Source: Ipomoea triloba (Eukaryota > Streptophyta > Magnoliopsida > Solanales > Convolvulaceae). From it: a stretch of DNA of 64,000 bases. Location of the stretch: NCBI RefSeq assembly GCF_003576645.1, contig NC_044930.1, forward strand, positions 14,549,383 through 14,613,382. Direction: 5' to 3'. The notes under the pieces are model-generated. The model had not been told where the DNA came from, searched no databases, and worked only from the letters and a program-made list of their open reading frames with translations. Made by a program: the position numbers and the translations under genes. Shown piece by piece: positions 23,483-35,760 of this stretch (the first letter of the stretch is position 1; each line of letters opens with the position of its first letter).

Positions 23483-25949
23483 TTAAGAGCTTATTGCAAT
23501 AGTAGTATAGCAGTTGACCTTTTTATTTGGATTTGAAGGACACTTTCTGCTATTATGTCCAGCTTCTCTACACAATGAGCAATGAAGTGGAATATGCTTT
23601 CTAGAAACTTTCAGGCTATCTTGACTCAATTCATCTGCTGATTTTTTCCTTAGTTTCTTTGGCCTCCCAACCTGCATAGGAACAAAAAACTTATAAAGGT
23701 TATGAGATTACACATTGGTAGAATAGCTAGTAGGAAATAAGCAATTACCTTGGCAGAGTATAAAGGTGGCAATGGGGGGGGGGGGTTCTGTCACACCTAG
23801 GCCACTCAGCAGGACCTGCCATGGGGTTGATAGATCCACTATATATTTCCAAATAGGTTTACTTTGAGTAACAAGGATGGACATAATCAAACACTGCACC
23901 CTTGCCATATTTCTTCCAAATAGCACATATTGCGTGCTTGCATGGAATGCCAGTTAGTTGCCACTTCCTACAAGAACATTGTTTCCTTTCCCAATCAATC
24001 TCTTGTTGATCCCCATATAGCTGTCCAACCTCAAATTTGAAGAAATCACATTATGTGGCCAAGTAACTTGCAGCATCCTTCTCAATTGGTTTCAACTTCT
24101 TCACAATGCTAGGGTATATCAATGTCTTCCATTCTGTTGCTTTCTATTTTTTGTCATAAAATCTAGCCATCAACTGTTTCCTTATCACCTCTAGGCAGTC
24201 TATGATTGGTTTGTCTCTTGCCTCCAACAACATAGAATTCTATGACTCACAGATGTTATTGACCAACATGTCACAATGACAGTTTGTAGAGAAGTGTGAT
24301 CTAGACCATTTTGTTGGATTCTTATCACCTAACCATTGATATGCATCTTCATCTAATCCCCTCAGCTTGCTTATAGCTTCATTGAATGTATTTACAATGG
24401 TTGCCCTAGCACAAGCCCATAGAGAATCCTTAAGTGCCCTACCCTGGAAACCTGCTACCTTCATATTCGCATGCAAGTGTCTAACACAAAAGCAGTGCTC
24501 AACCCCTGGTAGCACATCCTGAAAGGCTGGAATTAACCCCTTCTGTTTGTCACTTATGAAACAGATTTCATTCTCCATAGTTGGTGTGATCTCCAAATCC
24601 TCTTTCAAAAGTTATAGGAACCAACTCCAAGACTCCTTTTTTTCTTCTTCCACAATAGCATATGTTATTGGAAATAAACTGTCATTTGCATCTATACTTA
24701 CAGCTGTCAATAACATCCCACTAGTTGCACCTCTAAGGTGACAACCATCTACACCTATCAGTCCTCTACAGTTTTTGAATCCCTGCTTGCAAGCTTCCCA
24801 ACAAACATACATTTTCAGAAATCTTTCATGATCACTTTGATTAACCAAGTCACTTAGCTTCACAACACATGTTGTCCTAGGGTTTGTTCTTGAAATTTCT
24901 ACACAGTAACTCCATATCCTCTTGAAATTGTCTTCCTCATTGCTCACTCTTAACTTCATTGCCTTCCAGATTGCCCTATATGCTTGTTGATCACTGACAT
25001 AAAATCCCTCTTTACTGCACACCTTATCCTTGAACTTCCTCATCATCCAATCTGGGTGGTCTTTTAATTCAGTTGCCCACCTCTTAGCAACAACAGTAGA
25101 TTTCACCATTTTATTTTCCCAAACCCAAAAACACCATTCATGTTCATCTGTCATGTTCAAAATCCTCCGTGACAGTGAGTTAACTACTTTCCTCAATCCT
25201 ATTCTCCATGGGCAACCCTCATGTGTACACTTAATAATGCATCTACACTTGTCATTTTTCATAGTTTTAATTTCTTTGCCATTATTGAAAGCATAATTAT
25301 GCACAACTTCTCTAAACTGATTTTTTGATGCAAATGTCATGCTTAAAGTGAAGTGGGGGTCTTTCATGTTTATTGCAGGTCTAAATACAGGCCACTTACC
25401 CTCATCGTCACTCTCAGAATCCACTAGTGACTACTCATTAGAATAGTTGATTTCATCAAAATTCTTAGTGATGGTCTTTGTTCCAACTAATGTTTGTAAT
25501 GTAGTCTCCCTTTCTTGGTTGCTTTCAACTCATCCCCAACCTCTACACCAACCTCATCATCTACCCCCATAAATTCAACTTCAACCTCCCTTTCCCAATC
25601 ACTATCTGGGTCAACTACTTCCATTTCTGCATCAATCAAGTCTAATTCATCTAGTGTTTCTACCCAAAGCTCCAAGTGCTTTCCCGGGTTATCCTCATTC
25701 AATATTGATATTACATCATTGTCTGATTGTAGTAACTTCAGTCTTTCATTCCACAAACAATAAATGAGTACTCCTACATCAGAATACCCTAACTACTTTA
25801 TCCTATCCTTCAACCCATCTAGACACACTTCCTTAGCTTCCATTCTCTCATATATTTCATAATCACCACCCAAATATTTCACTTCACCAACCCTATTTAT
25901 TATCCCATTATGGAAAAGCAGAACTAAAAATTGACTAACTCCATCTCCT
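23483..25949 (-). pseudogene. MULE transposase, full domain set, decayed
   Basis: On the minus strand in order: PB1-like N-terminus (25500-25949, EVKYLGGDYEIYERM), acidic linker, MuDR DNA-binding domain (about 25150-25360: FREVVHNYAFNNGKEI, IIKCTHEGCPWRIGLRK), catalytic MULE domain (24380-24800: LIGVDGCHLRGATSGMLL, AVSIDAN, YAIVEEEKKESWSWFL, DKQKGLIPAFQDVLPG), SWIM zinc finger (about 23930-23990: QCSCRKWQLTGIPCKHAICA) and a zinc knuckle (CSLCREAGHNSRKC, 23530-23580). Stops at about 24610, 24240 and further ones before the SWIM motif, plus an N-terminal frameshift, break it. MuDR/Jittery-like in layout. Confidence 0.9.
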
Positions 25950-26940
25950 GTAAAGCAACAATTAACATGCAAGATTCAACATAGTGGTCCCCATAAAACA
26001 AAAACAGTAAAGTTATACATCAATGCTTGATTGCTGTTAGTTTAGTGTGAGGTGAATGTGAAGGTGAATAAACGAAGAGTCAAGACTCCCCGAGTGTCGT
26101 GTCTCTCAAGGATGACAAATTGGAACGAATATGTGTTGGCATTTAGGAAGTTGAAAAGGAAGAGTTACGAGAATGACTAAGGGTAGGATTCATTTTGTAA
26201 GAAAGTAGAAGGTTGAAAACGATTTTGTTAAAGAAAAGGAAAGGCGAGGATTGAGGCTAGTGGCTACCCTATGTGGTCTACCGTCTTATGGTTTCATAAC
26301 CAAATGACGTGGAATTGACTAGGGAGTTCATGGAACTTCACCAAGTTGCGTCACACTTGGACTCCCACATCCTCATTCGGTTGGGGCATTTTGTCAAACA
26401 CCTTGTCTACCACTCCTCTCGGGCCTCGTCCTTTCGGACTAAGGGCGGAGATGTGGGTGAGTTGGACTCGTGAGTGGCCTCTATCGCGCGCACACTCACT
26501 TTCACTGGGTTTGCTACTTAATGTGGCCACACTTAGGCACAAAGCATAAAGAACATTAACCACACAAGTTTATCTTCCATCATTCAAAAAGCTCACATTT
26601 CTACAAGCAATTTCATATCAAATCAACCACATAGTTTAGCTTCGCGGCCACCAATCCCCTTTCTAATCTACTCTAACATTAAAATAAAGAAACAAGAAGA
26701 AGAAATGAAAATCTCAAGGAAAGTAAGCATTAAATTAAGACATTGAAGAGAAGAGTTACCACCCATAAGAATGGATCCTTTACATCTTGTTCTTGAAATT
26801 TCAATCCTTCTAATCTTGCTCTTGAATCTAATCTAATCTAAAAGGGAAGGAATTTTCCCCCAAGAGGGGAGAAAACCCTAAGGAATTTCAGATCTAATCT
26901 ATTCTATGGCTGCTCTCCCCTTAGGTTTTGGGAAAAGGGG

Positions 26941-26950
26941 GTTTATATAG
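26941..26950 (-). promoter_or_regulatory. TATA box of LTR A
   Basis: On the minus strand this reads CTATATAAAC, about 45 bases downstream of the ACGCGTG module; the positions suit a pol II core promoter. Confidence 0.6.
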
Positions 26951-26991
26951 GTGACAAAAAGACAAAATTCCCGAAGTGGCCCTTGTGGCCC

Positions 26992-27080
26992 GACCACGCA
27001 TGTCACCACGCGTGGTGGAGGGCGCGGACGGCTACTGGAAATGTTCCACGCCCCTCCACACGCGTGTTGGGCTGCGTGGG
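26992..27080. promoter_or_regulatory. ACGCGTG hairpin module in LTR A
   Basis: CACCACGCGTGGTGG, GGCGCGGAC, TACTGG, TTCCACGCC and CCACACGCGTGTTGG occur in the same order as in LTRs B and C and in the gag of B. Confidence 0.7.
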
Positions 27081-27299
27081 AAGATCCTGCTTTGCGGCTT
27101 CGTTTGTCTTTTGCTTTGTTTTAGCTTCAAATCCCTTTCCGATCTGTAAAATACTTCAAAACTTTTCCTAGAATCAATGTTAGAAGATTTTGATCACATC
27201 CGAGCTTAAAATGCATGAGATTGTTATAATCGGGTGGCAAAACTTTACACTTTTATCCCATTTTAGACCCTTAATATGTACTATTCTTGGTGCTTATCA

Positions 27300-28893
27300 A
27301 AGTTTCCACACTTAAACCTTTCTTGTCCTCAAGCAAGCATACTTTTCTAAACTCTAATCATATAAGCACCAGGAATAGTATGCACTCTCATCGGTTGATC
27401 AATCAAGTGGTGTGCGGGTATTTAGAATGGAGTGAGTGAAATCCCCTACACTATCCACCAAGACCACTAAGCTTATGTCATTTAAATATAAGGAATACGC
27501 CAAGGAAGTTGAAATCTCAAAAGATAAATTTGTAACAAGGAAAATTATATTCACACCTTTCAAGCATGCATTCAATTGGGGTTCACCTTTCTATTTTGTA
27601 GGGGCCTAGAAAGCCGATCCCACTAGTGGGAACGATGCGCACACCCTAGCCAAATTTCCAACCATACGCCAAAACCCCTTTACGCAAATATAAGTGAGGG
27701 TAGGGACATGGACCACTCATCGCCATGGCTTGGGCAATCACTCTATTTTCTCACTTCCTAGGATAACATCATCAGGCGACCCGACTTCACATAGAGCCCC
27801 ATGCCTTTTTTGAAGACAGTGCAATGGGTGCCTGAATCCTAGCGAAGCGGCTCACCTCCTCTCTATTTTTCTCATCTTCCAGGATCTCTTCGAGATAACC
27901 GACTTCACATGGAGCCCCATGCTTTTTCGAAGACAGTGCAATGGTTATCCCGTATCCCGGCAAGATGGCTCGCTTCTGTTTTTATCTCTAGGAGTGGCCT
28001 TTGCCTTTTTTATTTCACCAAATCTACCCCTCATGCCTTTTTCTAGGGATTACGGGGTTTTTCACTCTAAGCTTACTTAGGCTCACCTTTTGCCCCATTC
28101 CCTACCAAGTTAAGTTCGGTTTCCGGGCTTCGCTGAGCTTATCTTTCTCAAACTAAGGGGGTACGCACTCCCACTTCGAGAGATCCTTGACTCAGGTCCC
28201 AACAAAATCAATAGGTGAATATCATGCAGTCACACAAAGATATTAACAATATATGATCAAAAATTTCAATTTGGGTGTAATTTGTACTTCCAAGGCATAT
28301 TTCAAATATTAACTCTACACCAGATTAGGAACCCTCCTGGATAGTATTGACAATAACACTCCCTCTAGTTCCAATGCCCTAACACTCGGTCAGTCAACTA
28401 ATTCAAGCAAAGTGGTACCCATCCTTTCCACACTTAAAAGATAACATCGTCCTCGATGTTGCCATGAAGATCGGTGGAAAAGGAATAGGGTTCAAAAGGT
28501 ATCTACATAAGCCCCTTTTCCACACTTAAAAGTGTTTTCCGGGCTAGAACAATTCTAATCTTAATGAAATCACATCCGATATAACAATGCCATGCAACTC
28601 ATCATGTGTGAATCAAAACAATGTATAGCTATCATAATTCAAACAGGGCATCTATTTTGCAAAGGGGATAAAAGAAATACTCACAAAGCGCATCCCCATT
28701 AAAAGCATGTACAATCCTTTCTTGCCCTTCAAAATTGGGTTAGAATAAAGGTAAAGAAATGAATGAAGAATTTAGATTCTACCTTTCAAAAATTGGTTCT
28801 CCAGTTGTAGGTGGAGTGGTCTCTTCTTTTTCTTATGCGTGGGTTGCCTCCCACGAGCGTCACGTTTAACGTCTTTGGCTAGACGAAACGTGC
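27300..28893 (-). other. Element A 3' untranslated region, conserved with element B
   Basis: No ORF. It includes the polypurine-like tract (27300-27315) and blocks shared with 32081-33583: CTAGTGGGAACGATG, CCGACTTCACATGGAGCCCC, GAAGACAGTGCAATGGGTGC and CCACTTCGAGAGATCCTTGA. A motif just after the ORF, GCCTCCC...CGTTTAACGTCTTTGGC (28846-28886), also recurs in B and C. Confidence 0.7.
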
Positions 28894-29020
28894 AAAATAA
28901 AGTATAAACAGGAATATGATAAAAACAAAAACAAAAATAAAAAGATTGTCCACAATCATAGTTTTGAAACATCAAGCACAAATTCATCATCATTTTTCTT
29001 TCTTTTGCGCCCAACTCTCT

Positions 29021-30294
29021 TCACATCTTCTTGTTGGCCTTGATTTCTCTTGCAATTTCCTCCAGCTTCTGCATTTGTTCCAAGTGCAGCTGATATTGGA
29101 AATTCTGGAGAGATTTCCAATCCGTGACTGTGGTGAACCAGCTTGGAATGTTGAAGCTTGCAGATTGGGAAGTTTGTTCATCAGCTTGTGGTGGAGGTAT
29201 GGGTGGTGCCGCCTCGCGAGGTGGTGGAAAATACATCGATGAATCCAGAGGTGAGTACATCTCAGGGGGAGATGGGGAAAGAAATGACATCGGTGAAGGT
29301 GAAAATCCTGGAGATGTCATTGGCGTGTCGGAATGATCACCCGCCATTTCATCATCCTCCCTAGTTCGCGCCAGATGTCTTAGATTTAGCCTTGCGACGT
29401 CCTCTGGGGATAAGGGAACATTTGTGACCCCTGCAATCTATGCTCAAACCAATGCATCTTCATTTGGTGACCCAAAGCAATGCACAGTTGGGTTACCAAA
29501 GGTCCTATAAATATTGCCCTTGTTGACTCCTGCTGCTGGGCAATGAGCCAATTTTTGCATATCAAGCTCATATTCATGGAGCTACTCGTATCCATACTCC
29601 ACAACATAAACAACTCTGTCTTGGAGACTCGATCATATGTCTCCGGTCTTCCTTCCCAAGAATGCGCAATTATCTTCCATAATACTCTTAAGTCTTCCCT
29701 TACGATGTGATAGACTCTCACTTTGGACCCCACACAATCAATGCCCGGCCTCGCAATCATTGCCCAATACTTTCTTGGGGTATCTCTATCTCCGAAGTCA
29801 TGTTTTAGCCTTCTATACCAGTGCTTTGACTGGTCATCTTCTCCATAGAATCACAAGAGAACTCCCAAGTTATTAGCCGAAATGTGGTAATCTTGGTTAA
29901 AGAGCCAGAACTTGATTGTCGGGCTATAGAGGTCTCTAGTCACTCCTTCGACATGTAGACTTGCAATAAATTCGTGGACCAGAGGAATGAAGGTGTCCTG
30001 CCTCCAACTCAACAAATGATTCCAGTAGGGCTCGTGGATCAACCTTTCAAGCCCGTACTTGCATTCAAACTCTTCCAGAACAGTCAAGTCAACGTACTTC
30101 CATTGCACTATCGGGAAGTTCAGCAGCTGCCTATACCGACTCAGCATAGCCGGCGTCATTAACAGAATTTGATTCCCAGTTGGCACCTCAATGTATTCAG
30201 TTCTCGTGTTTTTTCTGCTGCTTTCGTCCTCAAGTGCTTTTCCTTTACGGATTCTTTGAGCCACTTGTTGCGCAAATGAAGTTGGGGAAGACAT
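29021..30294 (-). pseudogene. Athila-type extra ORF (putative plant transposon protein domain)
   Basis: Three minus-strand blocks are nearly collinear: 29851-30294 (MSSPTSFAQQVAQRIRKGK, HEFIASLHVEGVTR, IKFWLFNQDYHISANNLGV), 29386-29850 (KYWAMIARPG, LRVLWKIIAHSWEGR, RVSKTELFMLWSM, FIGPLVTQLCIALGHQ) and 29021-29347 (Pro-rich, then a coiled-coil QLHLEQMQKLEEIAREIK). The pattern fits the domain found in Athila-like elements and in many plant genomes as putative plant transposon protein. A stop at about 29850 and a frame change near 29370 break it. Function of the family is unknown; it stands where an env-like ORF would. Confidence 0.6.
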
Positions 30295-30731
30295 TTTCCT
30301 ATAGCATAGTCAAGCAAAACACCATACAAAGAAAACATTCTCCACTTTTAATATAAGCTTGAACAATATTACACATAAAGAAAAGATCAAATAATCTCAT
30401 TGCATGTAACATCTTCCTGGCATTTTATCAACAATTTTATCATTCTCATACAATGATCAGCTCATTACACTCTATAATCAATCCATACTCAAAAAGTCAA
30501 CAAAATGGTCAACTTCATCTTCTTCCTCAAGACTAGCTTGAGGTTGAAAAATGGAGAAAACATACAAGTTCAAATTGTACCAAATAACATGTTGGATATG
30601 GTAATGTGGTACCTAATGAGTAGGAAAGTTGCAAACTTTACCAACCATGTCTCATATTTCACCCTAGATCTTATCATAACAAGAAAATATTCAAGACATA
30701 TAGGTTTTGAAATCTAGATATCAATAGGTTG
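30295..30731 (-). mobile_element. Element C LTR, distal fragment
   Basis: AT-rich non-coding DNA continuing, once element B and its CAAAG duplication are removed, into 39764-40422. Together they resemble an LTR: long AT-rich part, then TATA and the ACGCGTG module. The exact outer boundary at about 30295 is uncertain. Confidence 0.4.
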
Positions 30732-30736
30732 CAAAG

Positions 30737-32080
30737 TGAACGGATGTTTGTATGGGTGAGTGGATGGTGAAGGTAGATTTGGGATATGGAGGGTGCTAAA
30801 ACGAAGAGTCATAAACTCCCCGAGTGTCGTATCTCTCGCGGATGGCAAATTGGAGAATATCCGGCTTTGCTACCTTGGTTCGTTTGAATAACGTTAAGAT
30901 GGAGCATGTGGATAATGGTAAAAGGAAATGTTAAGAGGGAAAAGGTTGATAAAATAAAGAAGTAAGCAAAGGGAAATAAAGGCAGATGGGGCTAAGATAT
31001 CATGGAGATTGGTTCAAGGCACAAGGTAGAGTGTTGATTTCCATTGAGTCATGATTGAAGGAGCTTGGAACATAGTCCTGAGTGGCATCACACTCAAGCT
31101 CCCAATCCTCAGTCGGTTGGGGAATTTCATCAAACACCTTTTCTACAAGTTCCCTCCGGATCTCATCTTCTCAGATTGAGAGCGGGAGATGTGGGTAGTG
31201 GGCTACATCTCTTTGCGATATCTCGCCAAAGAGATGATCCTATACTCTTGAAGAGATCGGGGCCCTCGATCTAACAAGATCATACAAAACTTACACACAA
31301 ATTCAACATTCCCCAAAGAAATCAAACTCATTCATCAAATTAGATCATGAATAACAATCATCCATTCAATCTAGCCCCTATCCTAGGGATTAGCCTCGCA
31401 TAGGCTTTAGCAACATCAAAGCATCAAAATAGAAAAGCATATCTACAAGATCAATATATAAAGCAAATAACTTTAAGGAAAAAGGAAAAAGCAAGAGAAA
31501 TCCAAAGAGAAAACAAGTCTTTAATGAAAGAAGTTACCCAAGAGATCTTCAAAGCTATGGAGATCTAGTTTTCTTCTCCAAGGAGCTCCTCCTCTTTTTC
31601 CTAATCCTATCTAAACCTAACCTAAAATGTAGAATAGAAAAAGTGACAAAAGACTCCCTCAACCTAGCTGAAATGTCCCTTAAATACTAAAACATCGCGC
31701 AGATTTTCTGGTGCCGCCCCACGTCTGCCACACGCATGTGGACTGGCGTGGACGGTTACTGGAATATTTCCACACCAGCTCACACGCGTGTGAGGCTCGT
31801 GGGCGTGGTTTCTTCATTTTCGTTTCCTTTTTGTTGTTTTCGGTTTGGTCTTTGTGTGCTCCTATGTGGATTGATTCTTCCTTTCAATGATTTATGCTCC
31901 TTCTCGGTTGATTTCAGCCTTCATTCCTGTGGAAATTCTACAAAACACTCCACACAGAACTCATTTGCAATTTGTTAGTAAAATAGCATGTAAACACGTA
32001 ATTGCACTCTCTAAGACTTATTTTTAGCAAGAAATCAACTCAATACGTTATAGATAAATAGGTACTTTTGGCGTCTATCA
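30737..32080 (-). repeat. Element B 3' LTR
   Basis: Left LTR on the plus strand (3' LTR of the minus-oriented element). Its ACGCGTG module is at 31717-31808, with one ACGCGT mutated to ACGCAT and one CACGCC to CACACC. The polypurine-like tract AAGTGTGGAAACTT (minus strand) abuts it at 32081-32094. Confidence 0.93.
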
Positions 32081-33596
32081 AAGTTTCCACACTTTAGATT
32101 GCTCGTCCACGAGCAAATTGTTCATTCAAAACCTTCTCATTTAGATGCCAAAAGTATCTAAGCTAAAGATATGCTCAATTAATAAACATTCATTCAAAAC
32201 ACAATCTACCAGGAGATGTGAAATCCTTCACAATATCTTCAAAGAATGATAAAAATGTGCCATACACTGCTATGAATATTCAAACAAAGCGAAACCCCTT
32301 TCGGTCACAAGTTGGACAGTTAATTAGTTTTAACAATGTCAAGCATGCAGTCCAAAATTTCATTCACCTCTTATTGTGCAAAGGCCTTAAGCTGATCCCC
32401 CTAGTGGGAACGATGTACAAAACCTAATCAAACGGCCTCCCTAAATGCCAAAGCCCAACGTAAAAGTAAGTGAAAATAGATCCATGGGCCTCTCTCCGCC
32501 AGTGGCTTGGGCGGTTACTCATTTTTCTCACTTCCTAGGGTAACATCGTCAAGCAACCCGACTTCACATGGAGCTCCATGCTTTTTTTTTCGAAGGCAGT
32601 GCAATGGGTGCTTGAATCCTAGCGAAGCGGCTTCCCTCATCTCAATTTTCTCATCTCCTAGGGCCATTTTATTGTGAACAACCGACTCCAGATATAACAT
32701 TCGTGTATCTAGAAGACTATGGTTGTTCACCACCTAGCGAGATGGCTTTCCTCGTATCTTATCTCGGGGATTGGCCTTATTTGCCTTTTCTACTCATTTC
32801 TCCGAACAACAACCCCTCATGCCTTTTACTTAGGGAAAACAGGGATATTTCACTCAATACTCACAGAAAGCTCTCCTTTTGCCCCATGTTCTATTCTAAG
32901 ATTATTCAATTCCGGGCTTCGCTTAACTTATCTTTCTGAAATTAGGGGTTGCACACTCCTACTTCGAGAGATCCTTAACTAAGGTCTTTACAAAATATGA
33001 GGTGAATACCACACAAGCATACAACTTTTCAAAATTTTTAAAGGTCAAGGTAGGGGTACTTCCAAGGTTATTCAAAGAGTAAACTTTTTGGAACAGATTT
33101 AGCATTCTCCAAAGATAGAATGAATAACAACACATGCTTGTGGCTTGATTATTTTCAAACAAATGAGATAAAGCTCCTAATTAAGATTTTTCATTTCAAG
33201 CACAGCTACAGCTCCTTCCACACTTTAGACCAAACATCGTCCTCGATGTTGACTTAGAATGTAATAAAATAGAGAAACAACAAAACATGCATATTTCCAC
33301 ACTTTAAAATGAAAACATGAGGTTCAAATATTAGATAAACAAGGGATAAGAGGTAGATGACCTAGTAAGCATCCCATGTCATGTTGCTTCGAAATGCTTG
33401 GATGTATGATTCTCATGTTCTTGCAACAAGATTTGCATGGAAATATGAAATCTACAAAAATAGGGAATTTCAACTCGGATGTTATTTGACATAATAAAGT
33501 AAAGATAGTAAATAAAGCATGGTAAATAACGGGTTGCCTCCCGGTTAGCGCTACGTTTAACGTCTTTAGCCCGACGAAAATGTCATGAAGATTGTG
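32081..33596 (-). other. Element B 3' untranslated region
   Basis: 1.5 kb without ORFs between the pol stop and the 3' LTR, homologous in blocks to 27300-28893. It contains ACCCGACTTCACATGGAGCT, GCAGTGCAATGGGTGCTTGA and AGCGAAGCGGC. The post-stop motif GCCTCCCGGTTAGCG..CGTTTAACGTCTTTAGC is at 33534-33571. Confidence 0.7.
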
Positions 33597-35361
33597 TTAC
33601 TCATCTTCCCAGGGTATTAGCCTGCAACACTGGACTGTCCCTTTCGAATTTTCCGTTCCATAGTATTTCTTGACTTGGTGGCCGTTTACTTTAAAAGATC
33701 CTTTTTCTGGATGCATGATTTCCAAGGTTCCATAAGGAAACACCTTTGTAACAATATATGGCCCAGTCCATCTTGATTTAAGTTTCCCAGGAAACAATCG
33801 CAGTCTGGAATTGAATAACAATACTTTAGCTCCCTCAATGAATTCTTTGTTTTTCCTGATATGCATGTCGTGGTAAAACTTGGATCGTTCTTTGTAAGAT
33901 TTGGATGTCTCATAGGCCAACAAACGCCATTCTTCCAATTCATTCAGTTGAAGCATTCGCTCTTGCCCTGCTATGAATAGGTCTTCATTTAGTTTTTTAA
34001 TGGCCCAATACGCTTTATGCTCGATTTTACTGGAAGGTGACACGCTTTGCCATATACCAATCTGTATGGAGTAGTTCCTATCGGTGTCTTATAAGCAGTC
34101 CGGAAGGCCCATAATGCATCATTAAGCTTGTCAATCCAATCCTTTCTATGCCGAGCTACTTGCCCGGTAGTCTGAGGATGATAGGGGACTCCCCCCGGTG
34201 TTGTATACCTTGCTTTTGAAGTAATCTCCGCATGGGTACATTCCGGAAGTGTGTCCCCCTATCGCTAATCACCACCCGTGGTACTCTAAATCTTGTGAAC
34301 AATCTCTTTAGAAATCTTGTTACACTTCTTGCATCATTGTTCCGAAGTGCTTCTGCTTCAACCCATTTGGCGACATAGTCCACTACAATAAGAATATATT
34401 TGAAACCTTTGGAATCCGGAAATGGTCCTGCAAAGTCTAGTCCCCATATATCAAAAATTTCACACGCAAGTTCGTTGACATCTATCACAGTTTCTGACAC
34501 AGATTTGAGCATCCCGAAATATTGAGGGCCAGTAGAATCCTGCTTCAAGTGCTCTCCTAGCAGTTTGGTTAGCTGAGTGATGGCCCATTCGATGGCATTC
34601 TCCAAGGATCTCATGTCCTTCAGCCTCTGTTACACAACGACGAATTATTTGATCCGCGCACACTTTGAAGAGATATGGCTCGTCCTAGAAGTAATATCGA
34701 GATTCTGCTATTAACTTCCTTCGGGCATGTGTATTCAAAAATTCCGGTAACTCTCCCCCTACAAGATAATTAGCTAGATCTGCATACCAAGGTGTGAGAT
34801 AGAGACCCATCAGTTTTTCCTCTGGAAAATATTCATTCACATCCCAGTCATATCTTGTCCTTTCTCACACTCTAACCTTGATAAATGATCTGCTGCACTA
34901 TTTTCAACTCCTTTACGGTCCACGATAGTCACGTAAAATTCTTGTAATAGTAAAATCCATCGGATCAATCTTGGCTTTGCTTCTGGTTTAGACATAAGAA
35001 ACCTGATAGCCGCATGATCAGTATGAATGACGACCTTTGACATTAAAAGATATGATCTAAACTTATCTAATGCAAACACAATTGCAAACAGTTCTTTTTT
35101 CGGTCGTGGTGTAGGCTTGCTGTGGATTAGTCAACATTCGACTAGCATAAGCGATAGGCTGAAATTTCTTGTCATTTTTCTGTCCTAGCACAACTCCAAC
35201 TTCAAAATTACTTGCATCACACATCAGCTTAAAAGGTTGGTCCCATTTTGGTCCCACGAGGATTGGAGTATGTACCATGGCATCCTTCAAATTCTGGAAT
35301 GCTTTCATCGCGTTCTCATTTAATTCAAACACTGCGTCTTTTTCTAACAGTTTGGTCAATG

Positions 35362-35760
35362 TACTACATGTCACAGAAGGAATTGTGCTTGGACATAAAT
35401 TTCAAAAAAAGGAATTGAGGTTGACAGAGCTAAAGGCAATTATTGAAACCTTACCACCACCGCACAATGTGACATCCCTGAGAAGTTTCTTGGGACATGT
35501 GGGATTATATAGAAGATTTATTAAAGACTTCTCGAAAATGCAAGACNNNNNNNNNNNNNNNNNNNNNNNNNTTCTAACAGTTTGGTCAATGGTCTTGCAA
35601 TTTTCGAGAAGTCTTTAATAAATCTTCTATAAAATCCCACATGTCCCAGAAAACTTCTCAGGGATGTCACATTGTGCGGTGGTGGTAAGGTCTATCAACC
35701 TCAATTCCCCTTTTTGAAATCTTATGTCCAAGCACAATTCCTTCTGTGACCATGTAGTAA
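35362..35760. other. Inverted RT duplication around an assembly gap
   Basis: 35365-35546 (+) reads EGIVLGHK, then [20 protein letters not shown] on the plus strand, while 35580-35760 encodes the same RT segment on the minus strand as expected. TTCTAACAGTTTGGTCAATG is repeated at 35342-35361 and 35572-35591. The arrangement around the N-run points to misassembly. Confidence 0.85.
35547..35571. other. Assembly gap (25 N)
   Basis: Run of 25 ambiguous bases. Confidence 1.

Larger units (their letters stand above)
21747..26045. mobile_element. MULE 2, right end lost
   Basis: The left end GAGAAAATTTCACTTTTGG at 21747 is identical to that of the MITE at 2563. The interior carries a GRF zinc-finger gene on the plus strand and a full-length but decayed MULE transposase on the minus strand, convergently arranged. 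The right terminal repeat is not found: LTR A begins at 26046, so its insertion or an associated deletion removed it. Confidence 0.75.
26046..27299 (-). mobile_element. Gypsy element A: LTR (3' LTR)
   Basis: Starts TGTGAGG, ends CTTATCA at 27299, and is followed by AAGTTTCCACACTT, the same tract that follows the LTR of element B. It shares ACGAAGAGTC and CTCCCCGAGTGTCGT with B near its start. In minus orientation a TATA box (CTATATAAAC, 26941-26950) lies downstream of an ACGCGTG-rich module (26992-27080). The partner LTR is not in the window. Confidence 0.75.

Noticed and set aside
25030..25296. Plus-strand ORFs over the MULE transposase
   Set aside because: Antisense shadows of the MuDR domain.
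35169..35618. Plus-strand 149-codon ORF including undefined residues
   Set aside because: Chimera of antisense sequence, an inverted RT copy and the N gap.
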